Assembly (NCBI GenBank): GCA_022843845.1
Contig: JALHMW010000029.1
Span: 1 to 59,106, forward strand
Direction of reading: 5' to 3'
Source of the DNA: Archangium sp.
Lineage (GTDB): Bacteria; Myxococcota; Myxococcia; Myxococcales; Myxococcaceae
DNA length: 59,106 nucleotides
Both the position numbers and the translations under genes were made by a program. A model generated the notes under the pieces. It searched no databases, had not been told where the DNA came from, and saw nothing but the letters and a program-made list of their open reading frames with translations. Numbering within the stretch: position 1 is the first letter of the stretch; the number at the start of each line of letters is the position of its first letter. This document shows positions 16,465-24,668 of this stretch, in pieces.

Positions 16465-17207
16465 ACTCGCCACTCGATCGGCTCTCCCTGCGCGGCATGC
16501 GGTTCGACTGCATCGTCGGCCTCTTCGACTTCGAGCGAAACACGCCGCAGCCCGTGGAGCTCGACGTCACGCTCCACTTCGACACCCGCAACGCGGCCCG
16601 GTTCGGGAAGCTCTCGAGCACCGTCGACTACTCCCGCCTGCTCGGGGAGCTGCGCTTCATCCTCGTCGCTGGCCGCTTCCGCCTGCTCGAGAGCGCCGCC
16701 GAGGCCGTCGCCGCGTGGATGCTCGCGCCCCCCAGCCAGGACGTGCCGCGCCCTCAGATCGAGCGCGTCGACGTTCACCTCTCGAAGCTCGTCGCGCTCT
16801 CGGGAGCGGCCGTTCCCACGCTCGAGATTCAGCGGCAGCGCAGCGACTTCCAGATGGTGACCGAGACCAAGAGCTTCGGCTTCGTCGACATCATCTTCGA
16901 GACGAAGGAGTGCGGCGTGTACCGCGAGCGCATCTACCCGAAGACGGTGCTCCCGACTCACGTGCACCACCACCTCGACGAGTCCGAGCTGGTGTTGGGA
17001 GATGGCCTGCTCCTCCAGGGCCAGCCCGCCGCGCCCGGCGTCGCGCACACCTGGCCCCGTGGCTTTCCGCACCGCTATGAGAACGTCACCGACCTCGAGC
17101 AGAGCTTCATCTGCATCGATCGGCCGGCCTTCATTCCTACCGATGAGATTGAAGTCGACGTGCCCGTCGAGAAGCTCACCCGCACCGAGCCGACCCGTTT
17201 TTTCTGA
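16461..17207 (+). CDS. Dihydroneopterin aldolase (FolB-like) fused to a cupin
   Basis: 248 aa. Residues 5-125 are FolB-like: E25 in FDFERN, Y57 in STVDYSRL and K109 in VDVHLSKL match the conserved Glu, Tyr and Lys. Normal FolB is about 120 aa and ends there. Residues 135-225 form a cupin with both metal motifs: H167-x-H169-x4-E174 (THVHHHLDESE) and P199-x-G201-x2-H204-x3-N208 (PRGFPHRYEN). The FolB half should convert or epimerise 7,8-dihydroneopterin; the cupin half could bind a metal and a product. No frameshift is needed to join them. The start overlaps the SDR stop (ATGA). Confidence 0.8.
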   Translation: MNSPLDRLSLRGMRFDCIVGLFDFERNTPQPVELDVTLHFDTRNAARFGKLSSTVDYSRLLGELRFILVAGRFRLLESAAEAVAAWMLAPPSQDVPRPQIERVDVHLSKLVALSGAAVPTLEIQRQRSDFQMVTETKSFGFVDIIFETKECGVYRERIYPKTVLPTHVHHHLDESELVLGDGLLLQGQPAAPGVAHTWPRGFPHRYENVTDLEQSFICIDRPAFIPTDEIEVDVPVEKLTRTEPTRFF

Positions 17208-17256
17208 ACGGTCAGTCGGGGTAGCGCGCGCCGTCACAGCCAGCTAGAGGCGCCCC

Positions 17257-17607
17257 ATGGAGATGTCGCTGTCAGTCGAGTTTCACTTCAGCGCTGCGCA
17301 CCAGCTGCCATTCTACGACGGCCCGTGCAAGCGCCTGCATGGCCACAACTACGTCCTGCACGTCGTGCTCGCCGGTCGCCCGTCACCCAAAGACGGCATG
17401 ATCCGCGACTTCGACGAGGTGAAGAAGACCGTCTGGGACAAGGTGCTCACGAAGGTCGATCACTATTACCTGAACGACATCGTCGAGAACCCGACCGCCG
17501 AGAACATCGTGGTGTGGATGTGGGCCGAGCTCGAGCCGCTGGTGCCGGGGCTGGCGGAGCTCAAGCTCTGGGAGACTCCGGAGTACTGCGTCACCTACCG
17601 CAAGTGA
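17257..17607 (+). CDS. queD: 6-carboxy-/6-pyruvoyl-tetrahydropterin synthase (QueD/PTPS family)
   Basis: 116 aa, the full family length. Zinc ligands are H15 (FSAAH), H28 and H30 (RLHGHNY). C24, D68 and H69 fit the catalytic Cys-Asp-His set, and PTAENIVVW is the usual helix. The CxxxHGHNY spacing favours QueD (queuosine precursor) over classic PTPS, but no queC or queE is present, so a tetrahydropterin product is equally possible. The GTG of the FolE-like gene overlaps its stop. It acts after GTP cyclohydrolase I on dihydroneopterin triphosphate. Confidence 0.85.
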   Translation: MEMSLSVEFHFSAAHQLPFYDGPCKRLHGHNYVLHVVLAGRPSPKDGMIRDFDEVKKTVWDKVLTKVDHYYLNDIVENPTAENIVVWMWAELEPLVPGLAELKLWETPEYCVTYRK

Positions 17608-18209
17608 GCGCCGCCCGCCGCCAGCCGAAGTCGAAGCGCCCTGACCGCGCCGCGATGCAACGGGCGGTGAAGGACTTCCTCGTTGCGGCGGGTCTCGACC
17701 CGAACGATGCGAACCTCGTCGAGACGCCGGCGCGCGTGACCGAGGCCTGGGCCGACGAGTTCCTCGACGGGTACGCGAAGTCGCCGAAGCAGGTGCTGGC
17801 CGAGCGCTTCCCCGTCTCACAGGCGTCTGACCGCGAAGTCGTCATCGTCAGCGACCTCTGGTTCCGCTCGATGTGCCCGCACCACCTGCTCCCGTACTCG
17901 GGTCGCGCACACCTGGCCTATGTGCCGGGAGATCATGTCATTGGCTTTGGCCGGCTCTCGGCGCTCCTCGATGCGTTCGCTCATCGGCTCGTCTTGCAGG
18001 AAGAGCTCGCCCGGCAGGTCGCGACGTCGCTGATGACCGAGCTCGGCAGCCAGGGCGCCGCGTGCATTCTGGAGGCGGAGCAGACCTGTCTGCGGCTTCG
18101 TGGCGGTGAGCAGTGTGACGCCATCACGCACGCCGAAGCCTACGAGGGCATCTTGCGGGAGCCGGGCCTCCGCGCCGAGCTGTGGGCGCGCCTCGGTCGC
18201 CGGCCGTGA
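17604..18209 (+). CDS. Divergent GTP cyclohydrolase I (FolE family)
   Basis: 201 aa from a GTG that overlaps the queD stop. Zinc ligands are kept: C91 and H94 in MCPHHLLPYSG, and C162 in EAEQTCLRLRG. The catalytic H93 is present, but the position of E. coli H179 (HYCVKARG) is Gln160 here, and the substrate segment SKINRIV reads GRLSALL. FolE normally opens the GTP ring and rearranges it to dihydroneopterin triphosphate. With these changes the enzyme may be slow, stop at an intermediate, or act on another purine. The alignment is by eye. Confidence 0.8.
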   Translation: MSAARRQPKSKRPDRAAMQRAVKDFLVAAGLDPNDANLVETPARVTEAWADEFLDGYAKSPKQVLAERFPVSQASDREVVIVSDLWFRSMCPHHLLPYSGRAHLAYVPGDHVIGFGRLSALLDAFAHRLVLQEELARQVATSLMTELGSQGAACILEAEQTCLRLRGGEQCDAITHAEAYEGILREPGLRAELWARLGRRP

Positions 18210-19594
18210 CGGTCCCCACAGAGCGCCTCGACGCGTTCCAGACGGCCCTGCGCGCGTCGTTCCCTGACGTCGTCCTCTCGACCGACGTGCAGACGCTCGC
18301 GCCGTACGCACGCGACGAGTCCGACCTCGGGGAGTTCCCTCCGCAGCTGTTGATGCTCGCCACGAACACGGCCCAGGTCTCCCGCGCGCTCGAGCTCGCG
18401 ACCGAGCTCCACATTCCCGTCACGCCGGTCGGCGCGCGCAGCGGAAAGAGTGGAGGCAGCCTGCCCATCGAAGGCGGCCTGGCGCTCTCGCTCGAGAAGA
18501 TGAACCGCATCGTCGAGGTGAACGCTCACGATCTGTTGATGGTGGTGCAGCCCGGCGTGTTGACGGCGCAGGTCGACGAAGCCGCGGCCGCGCTCGGGCT
18601 CTTCTACCCACCCGATCCCAACTCGGCCGGCTACTGCACCATGGGTGGCAACGTCGCCGAGAACGCTGGCGGCCCGCGCGCGCTCAAGTACGGCGTCACG
18701 CGCGACTACGTGATCGGCCTCGAGTGGGTGCTCCCGACGGGGCAGGTGGTGCGGGTCGGCCGTCGCACGGGGAAGGGCGTCGCCGGGTACGATCTCGTCG
18801 CGCTCTTCGTCGGCAGCGAAGGCACCCTCGGCATCGCCACCGAGATCACCGTGAAGCTGATCCCCCGGCCGAGGGTCGTGAAGACCGCGCTCATTCCCTT
18901 CCGGAATGTCTCCGACGCAGCGCGCGCGCTCTCGTCCGTGCTCACCAGCGGGCTGTGGCCCCGCACGCTCGAGCTGCTCGACGAGGTGGCCTTGAAGGCG
19001 ATCGCGGGCCGCGGGCTGCCCGTGCCGCCAGAGGCCGGCGCCGTCATCATCGCGGAGCTCGACGGCAACCATGAGGTCGGCGTGCTGTCGGAGCTGTCGA
19101 TGCTCGTCGATCAATGCGCCAGCTGGGCGAGCCTCGAGGCCGTCGTCGCCCAGGACGAGTCGCAGCGCGAACGGCTATGGGCCGTGCGGAGAGAGGTGTC
19201 ACCGGCCCTGCGCGCGCTGACGGGGAAGAAGATCTCGGAAGACATCGTGGTGCCGCGCTCGAAGGTCCCCGAGGCAATCGAGCGGTTCAAGGCGGCCGGG
19301 GCGCGCGCGGGGCTGATCGTCGCCACCTACGGTCACGCGGGAGATGGCAACCTGCACTCCAACGTCCTCTATTCGACCCGCGCCGACTGGCCCCGCGTCG
19401 AAGCCGTGCTTCAGGAGATGATGGCCATTACGGTTGAACTCGGCGGGACCATCACCGGCGAACACGGAATCGGCCTCGCGAAAAGACGGTTTTTGCCCCT
19501 CGAACAGCCCCTCGCGCTGCGGGAGCTCCAGAAGAAACTGAAGGTGTCGTTCGACCCATCTGACTGCATGAACCCAGGGAAGATCTGGGAGTAG
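18206..19594 (+). CDS. FAD-linked oxidase (GlcD / D-lactate dehydrogenase type)
   Basis: About 462 aa from the GTG at 18206, which overlaps the FolE stop; an in-frame start at 18182 is less likely. The FAD domain (residues 30-210) shows PVGARSGKSGGSLP, GGNVAENAGGPRALKYG and GSEGTLGI. The C-terminal cap carries YGHAGDGNLHSNVL and GEHGIGLAKRRFL, the His motifs of glycolate oxidase subunit GlcD and D-lactate dehydrogenases. No glcE or glcF partner is present. Its link to the pterin genes is positional only. Confidence 0.85.
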   Translation: MTVPTERLDAFQTALRASFPDVVLSTDVQTLAPYARDESDLGEFPPQLLMLATNTAQVSRALELATELHIPVTPVGARSGKSGGSLPIEGGLALSLEKMNRIVEVNAHDLLMVVQPGVLTAQVDEAAAALGLFYPPDPNSAGYCTMGGNVAENAGGPRALKYGVTRDYVIGLEWVLPTGQVVRVGRRTGKGVAGYDLVALFVGSEGTLGIATEITVKLIPRPRVVKTALIPFRNVSDAARALSSVLTSGLWPRTLELLDEVALKAIAGRGLPVPPEAGAVIIAELDGNHEVGVLSELSMLVDQCASWASLEAVVAQDESQRERLWAVRREVSPALRALTGKKISEDIVVPRSKVPEAIERFKAAGARAGLIVATYGHAGDGNLHSNVLYSTRADWPRVEAVLQEMMAITVELGGTITGEHGIGLAKRRFLPLEQPLALRELQKKLKVSFDPSDCMNPGKIWE

Positions 19595-19699
19595 TCGTCT
19601 AACCGACTGATTTAAGGAGTCTTATCGGGTGCGGGTTTCCGCGGCCCCGGGCTTGCTTGACCCCCCTCCATGGCGCACTGACCGCGCGGGGAGGGTGAA

Positions 19700-20530
19700 A
19701 TGAGCTATTTCGAAACCGAAGTGTGGGGCGAGCATCTTCCTGCCGAGCCTGAACAAACCTTGTTCATGCCCGAGGAGGTCAAGGTGCTGGCAAAGACGAG
19801 CAGCGGTTCCGACGGTCTGTCCCACTACATGCGCAGCATGGGCGGGCATAAACAACTGACCCGTGAAGACGAGTACGAGTTGTCCGGGCGCGCACGCAAA
19901 GGCGACGAGGCGGCTCGCCGCACGTTGGCCGTGAGCAACCTGCCCTTCGTGGTCGCTGTCGCGAAGAAGTTCGCCAGCCGCGGCGCTCGCCTCGACGACC
20001 TCATCCAGGAAGGCAACGTCGGCCTGATGAAGGCGATCGAGCACTTCGACTCGAAGAAGAACGTGCGCTTCGCGACCTATGCCGTCTGGTGGATCCGCGC
20101 GTACATCACGCGCTACCTCAAGGACAACCGCAGCCAGGTGCGCGGTGGCGAGCACGAGCGCATGTCGATGAGCGACTTCTCGCTCGATACGCCGCTCGAT
20201 GACGAGGGCGACTCGACCTACATGGAGCGCCTCGAGGACGCCGGCCCGACGCCTGACGTCACCTTCCTCAAGCTGGAGCAGGACGAGGAAGTCGCCGTGG
20301 CGTTGCAGCGCGTTCGCCGCCGGCTGGGCGACCTCGGTTGGGACATCCTCCAGGAGCGCCTCACGCAGGACAAGCCGCGCACCCTCGAAGAGCTGGGCCA
20401 GCGGTGGGGCGTCAGCCGTGAGCGGGTTCGCCAGGTCGAGCTCAAGACGAAGAACTTCCTCGCCCGGTACCTCGAGAACCACGCCGACGGTGAGAACGAC
20501 GTCGAGCTCGACGCGAACCTCGCCGCCTGA
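19700..20530 (+). CDS. RpoH-like (group 3) RNA polymerase sigma factor
   Basis: 276 aa behind GGGGAGGGTGAA. Region 1.2/2 spans residues about 40-150 (LTREDEYELSGRARKGD, LDDLIQEGNVGLMKAIEHFD, VRFATYAVWWIRAYI). Region 4 ends with the HTH LEELGQRWGVSRERVRQVEL. The size and the core-binding segment match the heat-shock sigma-32 family; myxobacteria carry several such paralogues (SigB, SigC) used in development. I see no membrane or ECF features. It is monocistronic and followed by a strong terminator. Confidence 0.9.
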   Translation: MSYFETEVWGEHLPAEPEQTLFMPEEVKVLAKTSSGSDGLSHYMRSMGGHKQLTREDEYELSGRARKGDEAARRTLAVSNLPFVVAVAKKFASRGARLDDLIQEGNVGLMKAIEHFDSKKNVRFATYAVWWIRAYITRYLKDNRSQVRGGEHERMSMSDFSLDTPLDDEGDSTYMERLEDAGPTPDVTFLKLEQDEEVAVALQRVRRRLGDLGWDILQERLTQDKPRTLEELGQRWGVSRERVRQVELKTKNFLARYLENHADGENDVELDANLAA

Positions 20531-20555
20531 GCGTCCTCACCCTCTGTCGTGATTG

Positions 20556-20594
20556 CCGCGATGCGCCACCCCGGTGCATCGCGGTTTTCGTTTT
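20556..20594 (+). terminator. Strong intrinsic terminator after the sigma factor
   Basis: A 9-bp perfect stem (CCGCGATGC at 20556-20564, GCATCGCGG at 20576-20584) is followed at once by TTTTCGTTTT. It starts 26 bases after the sigma factor stop. Confidence 0.9.
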
Positions 20595-20623
20595 CCGGCC
20601 GAACTCGGGGAGCATGCGCCCCC

Positions 20624-21370
20624 ATGCGCCTCCTGCTCCTGTCTGTCCTGGTCGCTCTGCCTGCCTTTGCTCAACCCGCGTCAGCCGCCGACGTCACCAC
20701 GAAGCTCGATGAGCTCTGGAAGACCCGCGACGACGCCGCCTCCATCAAGGCCATCGACGAGGCCATCACCGAGGGGCTCAAGGCCTTCCCAGACGACTTC
20801 GAGGTGCTCTGGCGCGCCTCGCGCATGAAGTGGTGGGTGGCTGACGGCGCGACGACCGATACCAGGCTCCAGCGGCAGGTCGCGAAGGAAGGGTGGACGC
20901 TCGCCGAGCGCGCCGTGAAGGCGAAGCCAGATGGCATGCAGGGGCACTACTACGTCGCCCTCAACATCGGCGCGTACAGCCAGGCGGTCGGCATCTTGAA
21001 GGCGCTCGGCGAAGGCCTCGAGGGCAAGTTCAACGACGAGCTCGAGAAGGCGCGCAAGGCCGACGCCTCGTTCGATCGGTACGGGCCGGTGAACGCCAAG
21101 GGCCGCTACTGGTGGGAGCTCCCGTGGCCGAAGCGCGATCTCGAGAAGTCCCGCGCCGAGTTGAAGACCGTGATCGAGAAGCACCCCGAGCACTTGCGCG
21201 CGTGGCTCTACCTCGCTGAGACCGAGCTCAAAGACGGTAAGGCGAAGGAGGCGAAGACCTGCGTCGACAAGGTGCTCAACGGCGCCGACGCGTACGATCC
21301 TCCCGAAGCACGTCGCATCAAGAAGTGGGGGAAGGTCGTCTCCGCCGAGGTCGAGAAGGAGCTGAAGTGA
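20624..21370 (+). CDS. Exported TPR-like protein
   Basis: 248 aa from ATG 20624, beginning MRLLLLSVLVALPAFAQP, a cleavable signal peptide. The mature part is all helical with TPR-like pairs (DFEVLWRASRMKWW, AWLYLAETELKDGKAKEA). The stretch GRYWWELPWPKRDLEKS is reminiscent of the TatT component linked to TRAP transporters, but no TRAP genes are nearby. It is probably a periplasmic scaffold. The GTG of the acyl-CoA synthetase overlaps its stop, so the two form an operon. Confidence 0.75.
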   Translation: MRLLLLSVLVALPAFAQPASAADVTTKLDELWKTRDDAASIKAIDEAITEGLKAFPDDFEVLWRASRMKWWVADGATTDTRLQRQVAKEGWTLAERAVKAKPDGMQGHYYVALNIGAYSQAVGILKALGEGLEGKFNDELEKARKADASFDRYGPVNAKGRYWWELPWPKRDLEKSRAELKTVIEKHPEHLRAWLYLAETELKDGKAKEAKTCVDKVLNGADAYDPPEARRIKKWGKVVSAEVEKELK

Positions 21371-23172
21371 GCGAGGAGCGCAACCTCGTCGAGATGCTGC
21401 TCGCCCGGGCGAAGGATCGGACGAACGCGGCGGCGCGGCACAAGACGGCCTCGGGGTGGACCGACGTGTCGTGGGCCGACGTCGTCGCGCGCGTGAAGGC
21501 GGTCTCGAACGGGCTCGTCGCAGCGGGCGTGAGGCCTGGCGATCGCGTCGCGGTGTTCGCCTCGACGAGCCTGACCTGGGTGGTGGTCGACGAGGCCATC
21601 GCTGCGGCGCGCGCCATCTGCGTTCCCATCTACGCCTCGAACACGCCCGACGAGGTCCGCTACATCCTGCAGAACTCGGGCGCGGTGCTGCTCTTCGTCG
21701 ACAACGACGCGCCTGACGCGAAGCAGGCTGGCCGGCTCACCCGCGCTCGGCAGAAGCTCGTCGAGGCTCCCGACTGCAGAACGATCGTGCTCTTCGAAGG
21801 CCAGGCCTCGGGCGACCGCGAGCTCACCCTCGAGGCGCTCATCGAGCAGGGCAAGGCCGTCGACGACTTCGACGCGCGCGTCGCAGCCATTCAAGCCGAC
21901 GATCTGTGTCACTTCATCTACACCTCGGGCACCACGGGCGATCCCAAGGGCGTGATGCTCACTCACGGGAACTGGGCCTTCGAGGCCTCGACGATCCGCT
22001 CGCTGAAGGTGATGAGGCCGGAAGACACGCTGATGCTCTTCCTGCCGCTCGCGCATTCGTTCGCGCAGGTGGCCAAGGCCGCATGGCTGGCGATGGGCTT
22101 CACGCTGATCTTCGCGGAGTCGGTGGAGAAGGTCGTCGCGAACCTCGCCGAGACGAAGCCGACGATCTTCCCGGCCGTGCCGCGCGTCTTCGAGAAGATC
22201 TTCGCGAACGTGCAGGGCGGGGTGCTGTCGGCGCCGGGCCTCAAGGGCTCACTGGGCCGCTGGGCGTTCTCGCTCTTCGACGAGTACGTGGCGGCGCGCG
22301 AGGCCGGCAAGAGTTACGATTCGCTCGGCTTTGCGATCGCCAGGCGGCTCGTGTTCACCAAGGTGAAGGCGGCGCTCGACGAGAAGCTCGGAGGCCGGCT
22401 GGAGCTCTTCGTCTCGGGTGGCGCGCCGCTGCCACGGAAGATCGGCTACTTCTTCGAGCTCGTCGGCATCACCGTCTGCGAAGGCTACGGCCTCACCGAG
22501 ACCAGCGCCGCGAGCACCATCAACCTGCCGGGCGGCATCCGGATCGGCACCGTCGGGCGGCCGTTCCCCGGCGTCGAGCTGAAGATCGCCGAAGACGGCG
22601 AGATCCTCATCCGTGGGCCCCACATCATGAAGGGCTACTACCGGAACGAGGCCGCGAGCGCCGAGGTGCTGCGGCCCGATGGCTTCTTCCACACGGGAGA
22701 CATCGGCGAGCTCGACAAGGACGGCTTCGTTCGCATCACCGATCGCAAGAAGGACCTGATCAAGACGTCGGGCGGGAAGTACTGCGCGCCGCAGAACCTC
22801 GAGAACGCGCTCAAGACGTACCCGATCGTCTCGAACTCGATGGTGCACGGCGACATGCGGCCGTACCTCGTCGCGTTGCTCACAGTGAACGAAGAGACCG
22901 CGAGGAAGCTGCTCTCGGAGAAAGGCGTGACGGTCGCCAGCTCGGCGGAGCTCGTGAAGCGGCCCGAGGTGCTCGCGGCGGTGCAGGCTGCGATCGACGA
23001 GGTCAACGCGACCATGCCGCCGTACTCGACGCTCAAGAAGTTCCAGCTGATCTCGCAGGACTTCAGCCAGGAGACCGGTGAGCTGACGCCGACTCTCAAG
23101 GTGAAGCGAAAGGTCGTCACCGGCCGCTACAAGGCCGAGCTCGACGCGCTCTACGAAGGTGGGCGGGACTGA
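21367..23172 (+). CDS. Long-chain acyl-CoA synthetase (AMP-forming)
   Basis: 601 aa from a GTG overlapping the upstream stop. The AMP-binding P-loop is YTSGTTGDPKGVMLTHGN, the A5 motif is GYGLTETSA, and the C-terminal hinge region reads GFFHTGDIGELDKDGFVRIT followed by DRKKDLIKTSGGKY. The length and the GKY ending of the hinge fit the FadD15-like long-chain fatty acid group. It activates fatty acids with ATP and CoA in the cytoplasm or at the inner membrane. Coupling to an exported TPR protein is unusual and of unknown meaning. Confidence 0.9.
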   Translation: MSEERNLVEMLLARAKDRTNAAARHKTASGWTDVSWADVVARVKAVSNGLVAAGVRPGDRVAVFASTSLTWVVVDEAIAAARAICVPIYASNTPDEVRYILQNSGAVLLFVDNDAPDAKQAGRLTRARQKLVEAPDCRTIVLFEGQASGDRELTLEALIEQGKAVDDFDARVAAIQADDLCHFIYTSGTTGDPKGVMLTHGNWAFEASTIRSLKVMRPEDTLMLFLPLAHSFAQVAKAAWLAMGFTLIFAESVEKVVANLAETKPTIFPAVPRVFEKIFANVQGGVLSAPGLKGSLGRWAFSLFDEYVAAREAGKSYDSLGFAIARRLVFTKVKAALDEKLGGRLELFVSGGAPLPRKIGYFFELVGITVCEGYGLTETSAASTINLPGGIRIGTVGRPFPGVELKIAEDGEILIRGPHIMKGYYRNEAASAEVLRPDGFFHTGDIGELDKDGFVRITDRKKDLIKTSGGKYCAPQNLENALKTYPIVSNSMVHGDMRPYLVALLTVNEETARKLLSEKGVTVASSAELVKRPEVLAAVQAAIDEVNATMPPYSTLKKFQLISQDFSQETGELTPTLKVKRKVVTGRYKAELDALYEGGRD

Positions 23173-23220
23173 AGTGTCGGCGGGGCGAATCCGAACGTCG
23201 GTTCCGGGCCTCTGAGGCTC

Positions 23221-24261
23221 GTGCGCTGGGGCCTCCTCATGGTGATCGTCTCGGGGTGCGCGAGTGTGCACGCGGCCCTCGACGTCCAGGCCATCGAGGC
23301 GAAGGCGGTGCTCGCGCAGCGCTCCAGCTCGGTCAGCGCGCGGCCCTGGCCGTTCACGACGGCTGAGGAGCTCGAGCTGAAGACGCGCCCCGGTGTTGCG
23401 CCGACCGTCGAGACGCTGCCGATCGGCGTCCGCGCCCTCGATCGCCCCGAGCTGATTCAGGAGCAGCTCGCCTTCCGCAGCCGGGTCACGCTGCGCCACT
23501 CCGAGTCGAACCACGCGCGGCTCTACGTCTATCGACACGGCCGGCTTGGCGATCGCCCGGTGCAGCTGTGGGTGCCCGGGCTGTACGTCTCGGACCTCGC
23601 GCTGACCTTGCTCCGGCCGTTGTTGCTCGATGCGCTCGCACAAGGAACAGACGTCGCCTTCTTCGTGCCGCCGTACCACCTGGAGCGCACCCCGCAGGGC
23701 ATGGGCTCTGGTGACGCGGTGCTGGCGACCGATCTGGCCGATCACCTGGGCGTCATCGAGCAGGGCGTTGCGGACCTGCGAGACGCCGTCGGCGTGCTGC
23801 GGCGCGCGGGCGTCACCCGGCTGGGCGTCTTTGCCGGCTCGATGGGCGCCAACTTCGCGCTCCAGGTCGCGCGCTTCGACGGCACCCGGGAGCGGCCGGC
23901 CTTCGAGTTCATGACCGCGATGATTCCGCTGATCGACTGGGGCGCGTTGCTGCTCGAGCGGCCCGAGTTCGCCCAGGTTCGCGCGCAGCTCGTCTCGAAG
24001 GGGGTCTCGCTCGAGGCGCTGGCGGCGTTGTACGAAACGCTCGATCCTTCACGTGTCGGGGCGTCGATGCACCCGATGACCATCTCGGTGCTGGCCGCGC
24101 GGTACGATCAGGTGACGCCCGCAGCGCCGCGTGAACGGTGGCAGCACACCTGGGGGCTCTCACGGGTTCACCTCATCGACCGCGGCCACGCCACCATGCT
24201 GCTCAGCGACGAGCTCGTCACGGCGGCCCACGCGTTCCTGGCCGAGGATCTCGCGAGGTGA
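23221..24261 (+). CDS. Alpha/beta-hydrolase lipoprotein (ABHD18/DUF2048-like)
   Basis: 346 aa with a GTG start. The N-terminus MRWGLLMVIVSGCAS is a short lipoprotein signal (lipobox VSGC). The hydrolase core shows an early PPYHLERTPQGMG segment, the nucleophile elbow FAGSMGANFA with Ser, and a late His in LIDRGHATML, with an acid likely in AARYDQVTP. The PPYH...RTPQG pattern recalls the ABHD18 (DUF2048) group. It is probably anchored in the envelope and acts on an ester. It converges on tatA across a hairpin. Confidence 0.75.
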   Translation: MRWGLLMVIVSGCASVHAALDVQAIEAKAVLAQRSSSVSARPWPFTTAEELELKTRPGVAPTVETLPIGVRALDRPELIQEQLAFRSRVTLRHSESNHARLYVYRHGRLGDRPVQLWVPGLYVSDLALTLLRPLLLDALAQGTDVAFFVPPYHLERTPQGMGSGDAVLATDLADHLGVIEQGVADLRDAVGVLRRAGVTRLGVFAGSMGANFALQVARFDGTRERPAFEFMTAMIPLIDWGALLLERPEFAQVRAQLVSKGVSLEALAALYETLDPSRVGASMHPMTISVLAARYDQVTPAAPRERWQHTWGLSRVHLIDRGHATMLLSDELVTAAHAFLAEDLAR

Positions 24262-24285
24262 AACGTCGCCCATCGAAATGACGAC

Positions 24286-24317
24286 GGGCCGCGGCTCCAA
24301 CAGGAGCGTCGCGGCCC
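24286..24317. terminator. Hairpin between convergent genes
   Basis: An 8-bp outer stem (GGGCCGCG with CGCGGCCC) encloses a 5-bp inner stem (GCTCC with GGAGC, loop AACA). There is no T tract on either side. It is probably a shared terminator or mRNA-protecting hairpin for the hydrolase gene and tatA. Confidence 0.5.
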
Positions 24318-24340
24318 GCGCACGTCGACCCAGACGAACC

Positions 24341-24562
24341 TCAGCCCTGCTTCGACGCGGCCTTGTCGGTCGGCTGCACCTGCTGCCCGGTCGAGTCGGC
24401 GAGCTTCTTCTCGTCAGGCTCAGCCTCGCCCGAAAGCCCCTTCTTCAGGTTCTTCACGAACGACCCGATGGAGGAACCCAGCGCCGGCAGCCGGGAGGCT
24501 CCGAAGAGCATCACGATCACGACGACGATCAGCAGAATTTCCCAGCCGCGAAGACCACCCAT
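24341..24562 (-). CDS. tatA: Sec-independent translocase subunit TatA
   Basis: 73 aa from the ATG at 24562, with AAGGAG upstream. One N-terminal membrane helix (WEILLIVVVIVMLFGASRLP), the FGxxxLP hinge and an amphipathic helix (GSSIGSFVKNLKKGL) are the TatA/E signature, followed by a charged tail. It forms the Tat pore in the inner membrane for folded proteins. tatB and tatC are not adjacent here. Confidence 0.92.
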   Translation of the reverse strand: MGGLRGWEILLIVVVIVMLFGASRLPALGSSIGSFVKNLKKGLSGEAEPDEKKLADSTGQQVQPTDKAASKQG

Positions 24563-24668
24563 GATGAGACTCCTTCGTTTGCCGCAGTGCCCGTGAGTGT
24601 AGGCCCAATGGCTGTAACACCGCCATCGCACGCCGTCACCCCTGTGAAGGCAGGTGCTTGAGAGCCGT

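Noticed and set aside
19593..19608. AGTCG/CGACT hairpin after the GlcD-type oxidase gene
   Set aside because: Five base pairs and no T run; too weak to call a terminator.
22249..23745. 498-codon minus-strand frame antisense to the acyl-CoA synthetase
   Set aside because: Shadow of a G/C-biased gene; the translation is Arg/His/Asp-rich with no domain.
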